Source: Chrysoperla carnea
Lineage: Eukaryota; Arthropoda; Insecta; Neuroptera; Chrysopidae
Length of the DNA: 64,000 nucleotides
Direction of reading: 5' to 3'
Assembly: GCF_905475395.1 (NCBI RefSeq)
Contig: NC_058341.1
Coordinates: forward strand, 61,325,501-61,389,500
Below, one piece after another: positions 49,001-59,043 of the stretch. The position numbers and the translations under genes were made by a program. Below the pieces are notes generated by a model. It was not told where the DNA came from and ran no database searches. It saw nothing but the letters and a program-made list of their open reading frames with translations. Numbering within the stretch: the stretch's first letter is position 1; every line of letters starts with the position of its first letter.

Positions 49001-52000
49001 TCGTCACCCATTTAAATAATGGAAAATTTGTAGAATAAGAAAAGCGGAAAAATCTTGTAGAAAATAATTTTTACTACAGTCCATCATCGGTTAATCTCCT
49101 TTTTCTATTATATTTAGAAAAGTATAGAGAGATTTGAGATTTAATATTTCAATACTAATCTTTTTTTTGTTATTTTGGATATAAAGACATGTTATAGGAC
49201 ACAGTTGGGACCTAGCCCATATTTTTTGCTAAAAAGTTATTGTGACCTGGGCGCGAGTTAAGCTCGCTACACCACTGTAAAATACTATGCACTCTGTGAA
49301 GACAATATACACTATATTTTGTAAATTCCCGTTTTTGTTTCACTATACATCAATCACAATTTCGCCACAAGTTTTTATTCATGAAATATTTAAGAATTAT
49401 CATGAATCATTATTAAAATATTATAGAAGTATTTTATTTAATATTGCAGACCTACCGTTCCAAAATTATCAATGATTTCAAATCGTTTTATTGGACCAGG
49501 CCGTTTACAAATGGCAACTACTCTTGAAAATTTAATGGTAAATAATTTTTGATCCATTGTTAAAGAATCCTGAATAAAGTCAATGTAAATTATACTATAA
49601 TTCATCTGAATCTAGCTTAGTGCATAGTTTTTTGATATTATGAACAAAATTTATCATTGGAATAAATAATCTATATCTATTCGCTCCGTGCATGAGTTTC
49701 ATTTCAGGCAGTTACCATAGTAACGACACACTACTTTATTAATATAAGTGTATGAATGGGCATATAAGTTTCTGGGTTATATTTATGGTTTTAATTGAAA
49801 ATTTAATAATATTTTCTAGCAAATTTGTTAAATGGTTATGTTAATTTATAGTTAAAAATATTATTTATGCAATTTCGTCTCTTATTTTCACAATTTCTAA
49901 TTCAAAAATTTTAATGAATTGTTATTTTTTAATAATTTTAATTTGTCATTTTCCTATACAATTTACATGTAAACAATTGAAAATTAGTCATATTTTAAAT
50001 AAAGCGCATGATGAATTGCAAATTTTAAAAGAGAACAGCGCTGCGGTCAATTTAACTATCCTCTTCATCTATTATGCTCCTTGCCAATACTATTACATAA
50101 AGAGAGAAACTGACTGATTGACTCATTAACGGAGATACGAAACTCCTGAACGTAGAATGATGAATTTTGAAAAATAGGTTGCTTTTATAAACTAGATAAA
50201 TAAAAAGAAAGGATTTTTGAAAATTCTACCCCTGTGTGTTCAATTCTACCCCTAGGGGTTGAAAGTTTGTATAAAGTATGTGTTATTGTTGTGTCGATTA
50301 ACTTATTTTGTAAAAAAACTCGCAAATGAAAATGATCAAACTCGTGTTGAGTCTCACTTGTCTCGTTGTCTGCCTGTAATCAAATCTTGCAAGTCAAATT
50401 TGATCCACTTCCCGGTTTCCGATTGAACTGAAATTTTGCAAGTACATTTAGTTTGAATGAAAATGCTTGGTAAGGTTGTGGCGTCCTGATTTTCACATCG
50501 CTTCCACAATATTTGATATATATACATTTTTATTGCTTATACTCTTAACTGTTGCTTTAAATAACCGATCTATACAAAAACTTTTATCTGTTTTGTGTGG
50601 TAAATACCAAAAAATTGGAAGAGTTTTTTAGATTTATTTTGTTCAATCGTAGGTTTATCATCTAATTTCAATGTGGCATCTCGTTGTTAAAGGTAGATAA
50701 GCTGAAGTTAGATAAGATAAAGAACTCGAACACTAATCATTGAATTCTAGACACCAATGATAATTTTGTTCAAAATCTTATTGGCTGAGTGCAGAATAGA
50801 GCTTGAGTCAGAGGTGCATCACTTCACACTATAAATAAAAATTTCCATTTATAAAAAAGTATAGGCAATGTTAATACAGAAGTAATAGAACAATTGTTTA
50901 GAAATTCAGAGTATTTAGAATATTTTAATTAATCGAAAAACGATATTGATATATCACCCGTAGCAATAAGAATGGACGTATTCAGCTGAAAACTACGCGA
51001 AAGCTATGTCTTTAAATTTAGCATTTGCTGTGTACTTTTTCTGTAAGAAAAAGATAAAGAAGAAAACAATATATAGAAGTGTTAAATTTACAGGTAGGGT
51101 TCACGTTGTTAAAAAAAATACTGACGCCGCATAGTAATTTCTGAACACGGCCAATTAAAGGTGTACGAGCGCCAGGGCAATTTTGGATATAAAACTTGAT
51201 TTTTTTGATATGAAGTTTAAATCAATTCTGAAAATTTTAAGGGGTGAGGGGGTTGCCCGATTATTTAAATAAATAAATGACTTCAAGTAGGCATATTTAA
51301 CATTGGTCATATGGGAAAATGATAGATGGATCATATGTTTTCATAGATTTCTCCAAAACTAGTCGGTGGAAATTAAAAAAAAAACTATTTAAATTAAAGT
51401 TAAAACTTTCATAAATTATTGAAAACAAAAGAAAACCGTTGTGGTCGATTATTAAAGATGTGTGAGCACGGTAGTGGGGACACAAATTAAAAAATATATA
51501 TTTTTTCGATTTTTATGGTGAATTATGTTATAACTTGACAATATAAGACGAAAAGTAAGAAAATTTTTCGATATCTGGAGTAATTACCAAATATTGAAAA
51601 TTGAAAATTTTGTTTGATTATTTAGCTTTCGATATTTCGAAAACCAAGGCAAATATCGAAAAATTTAATTTTTATTATTCTTCTACATTCATGAAGCTAT
51701 AACAAAATTCATCATCAAAGTTGAGAATAAAGCAGTATTAATTTTAACCACAAGTCTAGCCTTAGCGCTCGTACTAACTAAAATATAAACATTGAAAAAA
51801 TTCTTACAAATCTTATTTAATAATTGAGCTAGTAATTATAATCATTGATATTAATAAGATTTTATTTAAATGGAGAGAAATAGGATATTTTTTTAAAATT
51901 TGCCTAGTTCAAGTATGGACTATAATGTGTATTTAAAGTTTTTTCTGCGAAGTGCCGCTTATTTTGGTTCTGCACTAAGCGAATAACTATTCTCTCACAG

Positions 52001-55000
52001 ATTTGAGGTACATTGGTAGCATTATTTACTTTGACTTTATGCAGGGTCCTTTACAAAACAAAAAAAATTCTGTTTGTTTTTAAGGTTTCATTGCATTCTA
52101 AAGAAGATGTACCGTTTATTAATCAAGATCCTACCTTAAAAGAATTAGTAGGATTTGGTAAAAGTATTCAACTACTATTTTCTGTATGATTGACAAAGTT
52201 GCAAAACTTAATAATAAATTCAAAAGAAATATTGTTCTTTCAGGTAAATGAAATTGACAATGACAAAGGTGTGAGATCGGTTGTTCCCGAGCATCGTGGA
52301 TGTTTATATCCAGACGAAATTCCGAATGATCTGCGTGTGTATAATTATTATAGTTATTCGACATGTGTTGTTCAATGTCGTGTGGATAATTCCATAAAAT
52401 TATGTAATTGTACTCAACATTTGATTCCTCAAATTTGTACGTAAGCTAAAATGGAATGATTTTTTATACAAGCTGTATTTAATTTTATAGACATGCGAGA
52501 CTAGCCTGTTACTAAAAAAAAAGGGGACCCTAAAAAAATATAATTCAATCTATATTACTGTACCTACTGCCTTGAAAAGCTGTTTGCTGTTCTGTTTTGC
52601 TGATGCAAATTAAACCTTTGGTTTATTAAATTCTGGAACATAAAGTTGTTAAATTTTTAAAAAGGTATTTATATACAGGGTGAGTCATTTTAATCTATAA
52701 TGGCTAACAGCTCGTTTTGTAGTAAATTAAAAAATGAGTTATCAGCTATAACAGATCAGCCTGTATATAAAATATTGCATTTTTTCGCTGATTTTTTATT
52801 TTAACCCCAAAATGCCCGTAAAACCCTCAACAAGGTTTTGAATTTCTATATAACTTTTCAATTTTTGCAAGCAAATTTTTGGTGACTTATAGAGTTTAAT
52901 ATTCCCAAACCAGTAAAAGTCTTTTTATACCCTGCATATATGAAATATATAAAAGGTATATTAAGTTTAGTCCCAAGTTTGTAACGCTTAAAAATATTGA
53001 TGCTACAAACAAAATTTTGGCATAGGTGTTTATAAAATCACTTCATTAGTCCATTTCCGTCTGGCGAGTAACGCTTCGTGCTTTATCAAGTTACTTAATA
53101 GAGCATTCTTTGCGTCATACAATAAAGCTCACGTAAAATGGTGCGCTTCACGCGCCCTTCTCAGTTTTTTTATTGATAGATTCAAGATTGAAAATAATGC
53201 AGAAAAAGCGTGCATTATGCGATTTTCAATATCGCTTCGCGTTTTACTTTACAAGTATGGTGCTCACTAATCTTATGTGTCCAACACGGCGCTGTGAATT
53301 AGTGTCGAATGTTGCAATTAATGCTACAATTCATATCATAAAATTTAGAAGCTTCTTTGTTGATGTAAATATAGTATTTAAACTTATCAGATTTATGAAA
53401 AATAATGCAAACACTGATAATCGGCACTGTCTATACAGGGTATTTCAACAATTAACTCAGTCAATTGTTTGTTTTCACTTGTTTATCTTCTTGTATTTCG
53501 TTTTTAATTCACTTCCATTTCGATTTTTCGCATGATATAAGCATTCTCGAGCCCTGTAAACAATACGAAAATTTCTATTAAACTATATTTCTTTGTTTCA
53601 AATAGTTTTGAAGATATCTGCAATCAAGGTTTTTCTGGGCAGAAAAGGCCTACATTTTTATGTTGAGCTCGCGATACAAATGTAAACTTTCTTTTATTGG
53701 ATTCTACGCTTCGAACTCTATATATATCACCAAAAGTTTACCTAATTGTTTGCAAAAAGTGAAAGGGGAAAACTCAAGATGTAGTCTTGAAAAATTTCTA
53801 ACAGGTTTGGATTTTAAGCATTTTATTATGGGGTATATATGCTTTTCAAGGCACGAGTAAGGGCCCCCGCAGACTGCAGACTTTTTATCGGCCGATAGTT
53901 TGGTCGGCTTCTTAATCAGTATGGAGAGGAATGCATATGCGCACACTACAGCGATTCAGTATCGGCCGATAAAAAAGTTTGATGGGCTACCCGATTACAT
54001 TCAAACAAATCTGTCGGCCAACTATCGGCCGACTGTTTAATCAGTATTGGCGCATATACGCCTGCGCATACATGACGATTGTTTAGTCGGCCGATAGCTC
54101 AGTTAGCTCTGTGATTTGGCTCTTCCACAGGTATAGAAAGTCTTAAATTTGTATCCTCCTTCGCTATTGCTGGTCCAATTTGCTTGAAGAGTTCATTGAA
54201 GCTGGTAATGCTCATTCAATAATAGGCGGAAATTTTTTTCGGGTAATCAAGTAATTTGGAATGTATAGTGTAAAATTTTCCACTAACTAATCTATCACTG
54301 AGAATGGGATGCACCCGATACTCTCGGAATCTCTTGTTGATTTTCCTCCTCCGGAGTATGATGAGACCAATAATTTTCCTGGACAATATTTTCATTGTGC
54401 GACCGCTTCAACAGTCAGTTACAAACTAGTTCGAGAATAGTCGGCCGGCTGTTGGATAGTCTGCGCCCTGTTCACCAACCAAACTGTTTAGTTGGCTCGG
54501 TGTGCGCACTTTCAGCCCAACCCGACTAAACTATCGGCCGATAAAAAGTCTCCAGTCTGCGGGGGCCCTAAGTGTGTAACGCTTAGAAATATATCACCCG
54601 TACTGATATATCATATAAATCTTTATGTTCTTTCTATATCTAATTTAACAGTTTTAATTTGTAAAAGGGCTAAGGACTTATACTCCATTCAATATATATA
54701 AAGGCCTACAGGGTATTAAGACAATTAATAATATTAGTTGCTATATATATTTAAGCTTTATTAATATTTTATAAAGATATCTCCAGCGTGAACGGACTTG
54801 TATACATATTTGGCCTGTTTCACAGACTCAATAATGTAACCTATGCGTGAGATCCCTAAGTTGCTGAATTGTTAGTCGTTTAGATTGCGATATAATCAGC
54901 TGCAAAGTTCATGATTTCCCCATTCAAAGTATGTAAAACTCACTGTCCTCCTAGCTAATTTTTACAACATTAAAAAATTCTCTCGGCAGAATTGAAAAAA

Positions 55001-58000
55001 AAAGTAGGAAAGTTGAAAGGAATGTTTTTAGAATAAAATTAATAAAAAAATTTAGGTATTAATTTTCGTTTTCGAGATATTAATTTTGACGTAAATTGGT
55101 CAAAATTGAGAACGTAGGCACAATTATCTCGTGTTTAAACGGTCAAAATTTCTGAAACTTTAGGATTGAATAGTAAGCCCTATTAAGTTCTTAAATTTAA
55201 TTTCTTGTTAAATTCTGTCGAAAAAAATTTTACCCTAGCTTTAGTATAGGAACTGTAAATACCTTAAAATAGATCAAATTTTTCCAGATCGGGAGAAATA
55301 TTGTAATGTTTCGCAGTTAACATGTTTAACCAATTATTATGGTATGTTGAATAAAATTTTATTTTAACAGTTTTTTTCATTGCGATATTACACTTTGTTT
55401 TGTAACAATTTTCTAGAAACATTGAATAGTATTCGGGAAAACAGTCATAAAACGAAAAGTTTACATTGCGAATGTCCACCATCATGTGAAGAACCTGCTT
55501 ATAATATTGTTTTAAAAAGTATCAGGTAAATGCAATAAAGTTCTTTAATCTTTAAAAAACAAAATACATATGTCTCTCGATATATATGTATCTTGCGGTC
55601 AATAAAAAATATCTAGGTTCAAGAAATCACTCCTGAGATATTTAGGAGTGTATTTAAACAATTTTGTAAACGAATAATTAAATGTATGGAACATGAAGGT
55701 GGATACGTTGAGGCTAAACGAACTGAAAATAACTGTTTAGGAATGAATTGTTAACGAAGGGAATATTTTGACCACTTCAATTTTAAATTTAATTTTGCAA
55801 ATCGTACTTGTTATCATATCAAAAAGTTATCGTAATAAAGTATCCACCTTCTTCGCGTTCCATTCATGTTATTTTTTTTTACAAAATTCTTTAAACACAC
55901 TCCTACATATCTTGGGAGTGATTTCTTGAACCGTTTCTCGTATTATCTGTTCTAAATTATCTATATTTTTAAACGACCATTAACATTCCTATCGAACTTT
56001 CTCAATTTTGTGGACATCCTGTATATTCGATGTCAAAAGTGAATAGCTGATTGTTAATATTTTTGAAAGCTGAGCATTTTCTAAAGAATAAATTTTTTTC
56101 GTAAACCTTATAATAAAAAAGTTTTCCATATGTAAGGGGGCGTCCATAAATTACGTGAGGTGTTTTTTTAAATTTTCTGCCCCTCCCTCTCCCCTTGGTG
56201 AGATGTCGTGAGGTTTTAGTCAACCCCCTCCCCCGTCCCCCAATCTCACGTGAGATTTTTCAGAATGTGGGTTTAATACGTAAACGCGTTAGATTGTTTA
56301 TTGTAAAAAGAAAAAAACAATTTGGTTTGTGCTTTTATTTACGACTAGTTAAGACTACCAATCAATATTGCTGAGAGTTATAAATGTAATAAAAAGTTAA
56401 GAATAGAATACTTAAATTATGTTAAAAATTAAAGGTTAGAACCTGTCCGTGTGTCGCTGCCACTCAGCTCGTACGCTCTCGTTCATCGAGTCGCAAGTTC
56501 GGCTGATAGTGGCGCGAAAACAAAGGACAGGCTACACTGTACCGTGAATTCAGACTAAATTGAGCTATTTAGTATAAAATAAATATGATGGTTCGACATT
56601 CAGTAGATATATAACGTCGAAGTATGAATGAAATAATTTTTTTCCGAACGAATTGTGAATAATCGTAATCATATTACGTTAACGCTTAAGATTAAATTTT
56701 AAACATGTACATACAATTTGGATTAAATTCAACAAAATAGTATAAAATTTTTTTGTTTCAATCAGAAAAAAAAATTGCGTGATATTTGTCGAGACCCCCC
56801 CTCTCCCCAACGTGAGATTAGATGATATTTGACTCGACCCCCTCCCCCCCTTAATCATCTCACGTAATTTATGGACGCCCCCTAACCTATATATATTAAA
56901 TAATGTGTATACAGACCGTTCGATTTACATCTAGGTATATAAATATCACGAGTATGAAAGAGTACATGCGTTAAGCAATGCACCTAAGTAATCCCCACTA
57001 TCTGTTGTAGTTCATTTATTCAACTAAGAAATTCCCACTCCACTCTCCAAGCGTCTTACAACTATCTCAACACATATCGAAGCTTCAACACAATCATGTA
57101 TACAGAATGTTCGATTTACATATAGGCATATAAATATCACGAGTATGACAGAATGCATTCGTTAAGCAATGCATTTGAGCTTCAACGCAGGTATTATATA
57201 CATGATTGTGTTGAAGCTTCGATATGTGTTGAGATAGTTGTAAGACGCTTGGAGAGTGGGAATTTCTTAGTTGAATAGATGAACTACAACAGATAAGCGA
57301 CGATACAAGTCACTTTTGCAATTTCATATAACACATATAATACCTCTTACTTAGATGCATTGCTTAACGCATGTACTCTTTCATACTCGCGATATTTATA
57401 TGCCTAGATGTAAATCGAACGTTCTGTATAATACCTGCGTTGAAGCTCAAATGCATTGCTAAACGCATGCATTCTGTCATACTCGTGATATTTATATGCC
57501 TAGATGTAAATCGAACATTCTGTATATTAAATAATGTGTATTTTTCAACCACCAAATATATCTATTCTAACGGAAGATGCGATATAGTGTACTTAAACTC
57601 TACAACTTCAGGATAATAGAGAATTCGATTATTTGTTTTTTCGTATTACTTAACAAAATATGAAAATACTCAAAGAGATGACAAAAAGAGAAATTAGACT
57701 AACATTATGGTATAGAGATCGAACATAGTATTTAACGCCATATACAGCGTGGGCCATTTTAATCTATACACCTAGATATCACGTTTTGCAGTTAAGCAAT
57801 AAAAAAATAAAAAAAGGTAAATCTGCTTTTAAAAAAAGGTGCAGAGTTTGATGGGGAACATCATGTTCTGACATTAGATTGGACCTAGTTTTTCGGGTTT
57901 CTTTAATAGCCAATTTGGATCCTAAACGATAAGAGATAGCATAACACTTTAAATTAGAAAGCTGATCCTCATAAAAACTAACAATTTGTGTTTAAAATAT

Positions 58001-59043
58001 TTTTTTGAAAACCTTTAGCTTTTTGAAGAAATGCGATTTAAAAATATATCATTATTGCATTTAATCGAAAGAAAACACGCTTAAAGTTTATCGATACTTG
58101 TAGGTAAAAGCCATGGACACAGGCGAATTTCCTCTATTCTCCTTGGCAACCTTGACAATGTCCTCTGACCTTGAAAACTTTTGGCTGAAGATTTTTTCCA
58201 TAGTTAGCGTGTTTTCTTTCGATTAAATGCAATAATGACATATTTTTAAGTCGCATTTCCTTAGAAATTTAACGTTTTTCGAAAAAATGTTAGTTTTTTA
58301 TGATGATCAACTTTCTAGTTTAAACTGTTATTATATCTCTTAGCGTTTAGCATCTTAATTGGCTATTATAGAAACCCAAATAACCAGGTTCAAACCAGGT
58401 GATCAAAACATGATGCCCCTCATCAAACTCTGCAACTTTTGTTTGAGTTATTTTTTGATTGGTTAACTACAAAAGGATCTATAAGCCATTATAGATAAAA
58501 ATGGCCTTCCCTGTACTATGTTTGCCTTAAGAACCTGAATGGCGATTCTTATTTGGTATAATTAAATAAAAATTTTGGAATAATTGTTTTTAACAAAAAT
58601 TTATCTGTTAAAAACACCAAAATATTATCAAATGTCTGCTTAAAATCTATTAAATTTAGGAAAAAATCCCCCAATCTGGCAAGACTGTTCCTTTTGAGAA
58701 AAACATTTTTTGATATTTTAGAACAATCGAAGATAAAAATAACATTCGATTTGATATTAAAATGCAATCTTTACCAACTGAAAAATTTAAGCGAAACGTT
58801 GTACGAGATAAATTAGAATTAGTTGGTGAGTTTATATTTAAGAAACATGTTTTAAAAATTATTATTTGTTATGATGGGTTTTTTTTTATTTTCACAGTCT
58901 CCATTGGTGGAACATTAGGTCTATTTTTTGGTGCATCTGTACTCAGTATAGCAGAACTTTTTTATTTCTTTTGTGTTCGAAAATATGATAAAGAATTTTC
59001 AAAAAAGAAACATTTGATTCAAGTTCAAACAAAAAAAAATTAA
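40038..59043 (+). CDS. DEG/ENaC sodium channel subunit, pickpocket-like
   Basis: Amiloride-sensitive-type cation channel subunit of the plasma membrane; insect relatives act in sensory neurons and epithelia. Eleven exons: 40038-40135, 41911-42105, 42630-42771, 42849-42979, 49450-49537, 52085-52183, 52244-52436, 55288-55341, 55417-55525, 58722-58825, 58898-59043. All are GT-AG and in phase; 452 aa. The cytosolic start has the gating His-Gly motif (SSVHGLRY, H18-G19). TM1 is about 34-52. TYLNWNTSFPAVSIC ends at C84. Cys-rich ectodomain: CYTCDKLRDCPDC, FNCCDQF (C166-C167), PLETEYGICYTIN, SNRFIGPGRL, CECPPSC (C351-C357). LPTEKFKRNVVRDKLELVVS leads into TM2 with the GAS filter (416-418). It is complete but short for the family. 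The ATG follows an in-frame stop. Exon 7 must use the GTACGT donor at 52437 to hold phase. Which ppk orthologue this is cannot be told. Confidence 0.93.
41270..41890 (+). mobile_element. Helitron-like element ending just before channel exon 2
   Basis: Begins near a CTGA-type repeat ('gactgactgactgattgattcactgactgg') and ends 'cacgagcgaagccgtgggcaaaagttagT'. This resembles the GC-rich 3' end of insect non-autonomous Helitrons (...gcgaagccgcgggcaaaagctagT), here with CTAG mutated to TTAG. It stops about 20 bp before the exon 2 acceptor of the channel gene. Confidence 0.45.
42296..42547. mobile_element. TA-flanked MITE with about 70-bp inverted ends
   Basis: 252 bp. Left arm 'tattcgccatgggaact...gctgtctggtggtagaaaatagaagctgcctatggcaagtcaaatt' pairs with 'aatttgacttgtcatagacagcttctattttctaccactagacagc...cccatggcgaata'. 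TA borders suggest Tc1/mariner-type insertion. Channel intron 2. Confidence 0.7.
43878..43917. repeat. 40-bp near-perfect palindrome
   Basis: TTCTAGAAGGTAGTTGTAATTACAACTACCTACTAGAA, symmetric about the central AATT with one or two bases unpaired; written here as a site only. Channel intron 4, upstream of the nested BTB gene's 3' end. Confidence 0.65.
44181..46572 (-). CDS. BTB-BACK-PHR protein (BTBD1/2/3/6-like), nested in channel intron
   Basis: Two coding exons, 46572-45352 and 44318-44181 (GT-AG, phase 0), give 452 aa. The BTB/POZ domain is at about 26-130 (LADIYFILKKD, RIPAHKFVLSLGSEVFKKMF, ITDVEPAAFMVLLNFLYF). The BACK domain is at about 135-245 (LYVAKKYVVPALEKHCVDFL, NVFLLLKQALLYDKPDLKEL, then RDTL-like KQDKLQVFE). 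A C-terminal PHR-like region (about 310-452) ends in an IIFYD tail that corresponds to the family's 'IPEIIFY' end. BTBD6-type proteins are adaptors for Cullin-3 ubiquitin ligases; that role here is inferred. The PHR part is clearly diverged: usual glycine motifs and the NGTSVEGGQ-like segment are mostly lost. The gene lies wholly inside intron 4 (42980-49449) of the DEG/ENaC gene, on the opposite strand. AATAAA follows the stop directly. Confidence 0.9.
44470..44563. repeat. hairpin of about 95 bp in the BTB gene intron
   Basis: 'tatatcactcaaaatatttttgtgaaat' pairs with 'atttcataaaaatatttagagtgatata'. Within the 1-kb intron (44319-45351) of the nested gene. Probably a small MITE. Confidence 0.55.
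46573..47161. promoter_or_regulatory. upstream region of the nested BTB gene
   Basis: Must contain the minus-strand promoter or 5' UTR of the BTB gene, unless non-coding exons lie farther out. No clear TATA or initiator can be assigned. No repeat is recognised. Confidence 0.35.
47162..47815. mobile_element. foldback element 'F2', copy 1
   Basis: Inverted halves: 'gtagagtttgatgggggacatcatgttctgatatcagattgg' pairs with 'ccaatctgatgtcagaatgcaacgttccccatcaaattctg'. Outer 'gtagttatctaatcaaaa' pairs with 'ttttgattggttaactac'. A second copy is at 57742-58516, so this is a real mobile family. Channel intron 4. Confidence 0.75.
48160..48275. repeat. short inverted repeat
   Basis: 'tacactccatgtaagtagaaaaa' faces 'ttttctatttacaccaagtgtaaatag'. 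The core 'tttacac..agtgtaa' also occurs at about 30930 in the eIF3c/HIRIP3 intergenic region. Confidence 0.45.
48690..48706. repeat. (CA)n microsatellite
   Basis: Eight CA units in channel intron 4. Confidence 0.8.
49538..51158. other. channel intron 5, first 1.6 kb
   Basis: No exon is supported. Around 50100-50300 there is a CTGA-rich repeat block ('gaaactgactgattgactcat') like the one at 41280. A secretory-looking short ORF at 49914-50117 is discussed under rejected items. Confidence 0.4.
51159..51778 (+). mobile_element. TTAA-type inverted-repeat element, second subfamily, copy 2
   Basis: Follows TTAA at 51155-51158. Left end 'aggtgtacgagcgccagggcaattttgga', right end 'ccttagcgctcgtacta'. 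Internal 'agatgtgtgagcacggtagtgggg' at about 51456. Channel intron 5. Confidence 0.65.
52675..52764. repeat. 90-bp 'acagggtgagtcatttta' repeat
   Basis: Starts ACAGGGTGAGTCATTTTAATCTATA and ends near 'tcagcctgtatata'. The outer sequence matches the start of F2 at 57742 ('acagcgtgggccattttaatctata'), so it is probably a deleted F2 relative. Channel intron 7. Confidence 0.5.
52930..53065 (+). mobile_element. dispersed repeat 'R1', 5' fragment
   Basis: 'tatatgaaatatataaaaggtatattaagtttagtcccaagtttgtaacgctt' through 'attagtccatttccgtc'. A matching R1 3' end ('gggtatttcaacaattaactcagtcaattg') occurs at about 53439-53490, so this may be one element with replaced middle sequence. Confidence 0.6.
53861..54568 (-). 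mobile_element. PIF/Harbinger element with transposase remnant
   Basis: 708 bp with inverted ends GGGCCCCCGCAGACTGCAG and CTCCAGTCTGCGGGGGCCC. Each is followed by a subterminal 'tttttatcggccgatagtttrgtcgg' block. It is flanked by a 3-bp duplication TAA (53858-53860 and 54569-54571). It encloses a broken transposase N-terminus (54113-54395). The copy is internally deleted and cannot move itself. Channel intron 7. Confidence 0.85.
54113..54395 (-). pseudogene. Harbinger-type transposase, N-terminal remnant
   Basis: Reads MKILSRKIIGLIILRRRKIN, then FREYRVHPILSDRLVSGKFY, then LLDYPKKISAYY, a stop (family position is usually Arg), MSITSFNELFKQIGPAIAKE and DTNLRLSIPVEE. This matches the start of HARBI1/ALP1-like nucleases (RRR..R.fWVHP...R...G.F, yfRMs...F..LL..I.P.I.k.DT..R..Ip.eeR). 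The DDE catalytic core is gone. Confidence 0.85.
55616..55932 (+). mobile_element. 317-bp element with inverted ends and a possible transposase tail
   Basis: Ends GGTTCAAGAAATCACTCC and GGAGTGATTTCTTGAACC are perfect 18-bp inverted repeats, extended by 'aggagtgta..taaa' and its complement. From 55647 one frame reads SVFKQFCKRIIKCMEHEGGY, VEAKRTENN..., then a stop at about 55752. This is like the C-terminal end of a Tc1/mariner-type transposase. Channel intron 9. Confidence 0.6.
56136..56882. mobile_element. PIF/Harbinger-like MITE, copy 2 (long form)
   Basis: Same inverted ends as 750-1253, flanked by TAA (56133-56135 and 56883-56885). It is nearly identical to copy 1 outside an extra 243-bp block at about 56410-56652. 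That block is GC-richer and carries CCTGTCC...GGACAGG inverted motifs. Channel intron 9. Confidence 0.8.
56886..57542. repeat. nested direct and inverted repeats
   Basis: At least four copies, in both orientations, of a block around 'tcgatttacatctaggcatataaatatcacgagtatga' and 'cgttaagcaatgca'. The long arms 'gttgtagttcat...cttagttgaata' and 'tgtgttgaagcttcgatatgtg' are inverted about 57165. The whole is bracketed by a direct repeat 'tatattaaataatgtgtat' (about 56892 and 57523). It abuts the MITE above. Channel intron 9. Confidence 0.65.
57742..58516. mobile_element. foldback element 'F2', copy 2
   Basis: Ends 'acagcgtgggccattttaatctata' and 'tatagataaaaatggccttccctgt'. Inner 'gcagagtttgatggggaacatcatgttctga' pairs with 'tgatgcccctcatcaaactctgc'. 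Longer than copy 1 at both ends. Channel intron 9, about 200 bp before exon 10. Confidence 0.75.

Noticed and set aside
49287-49475. 62-residue ORF overlapping channel exon 5
   Set aside because: It is the wrong frame of the real exon at 49450-49537 and ends inside it.
49914-50117. Short ORF with a hydrophobic, signal-peptide-like start (MNCYFLIILICHF...)
   Set aside because: Hydrophobic codons are common in such AT-rich DNA. The second half runs into a repeat block (gaaactgactgattg), and no second exon or family match is visible.
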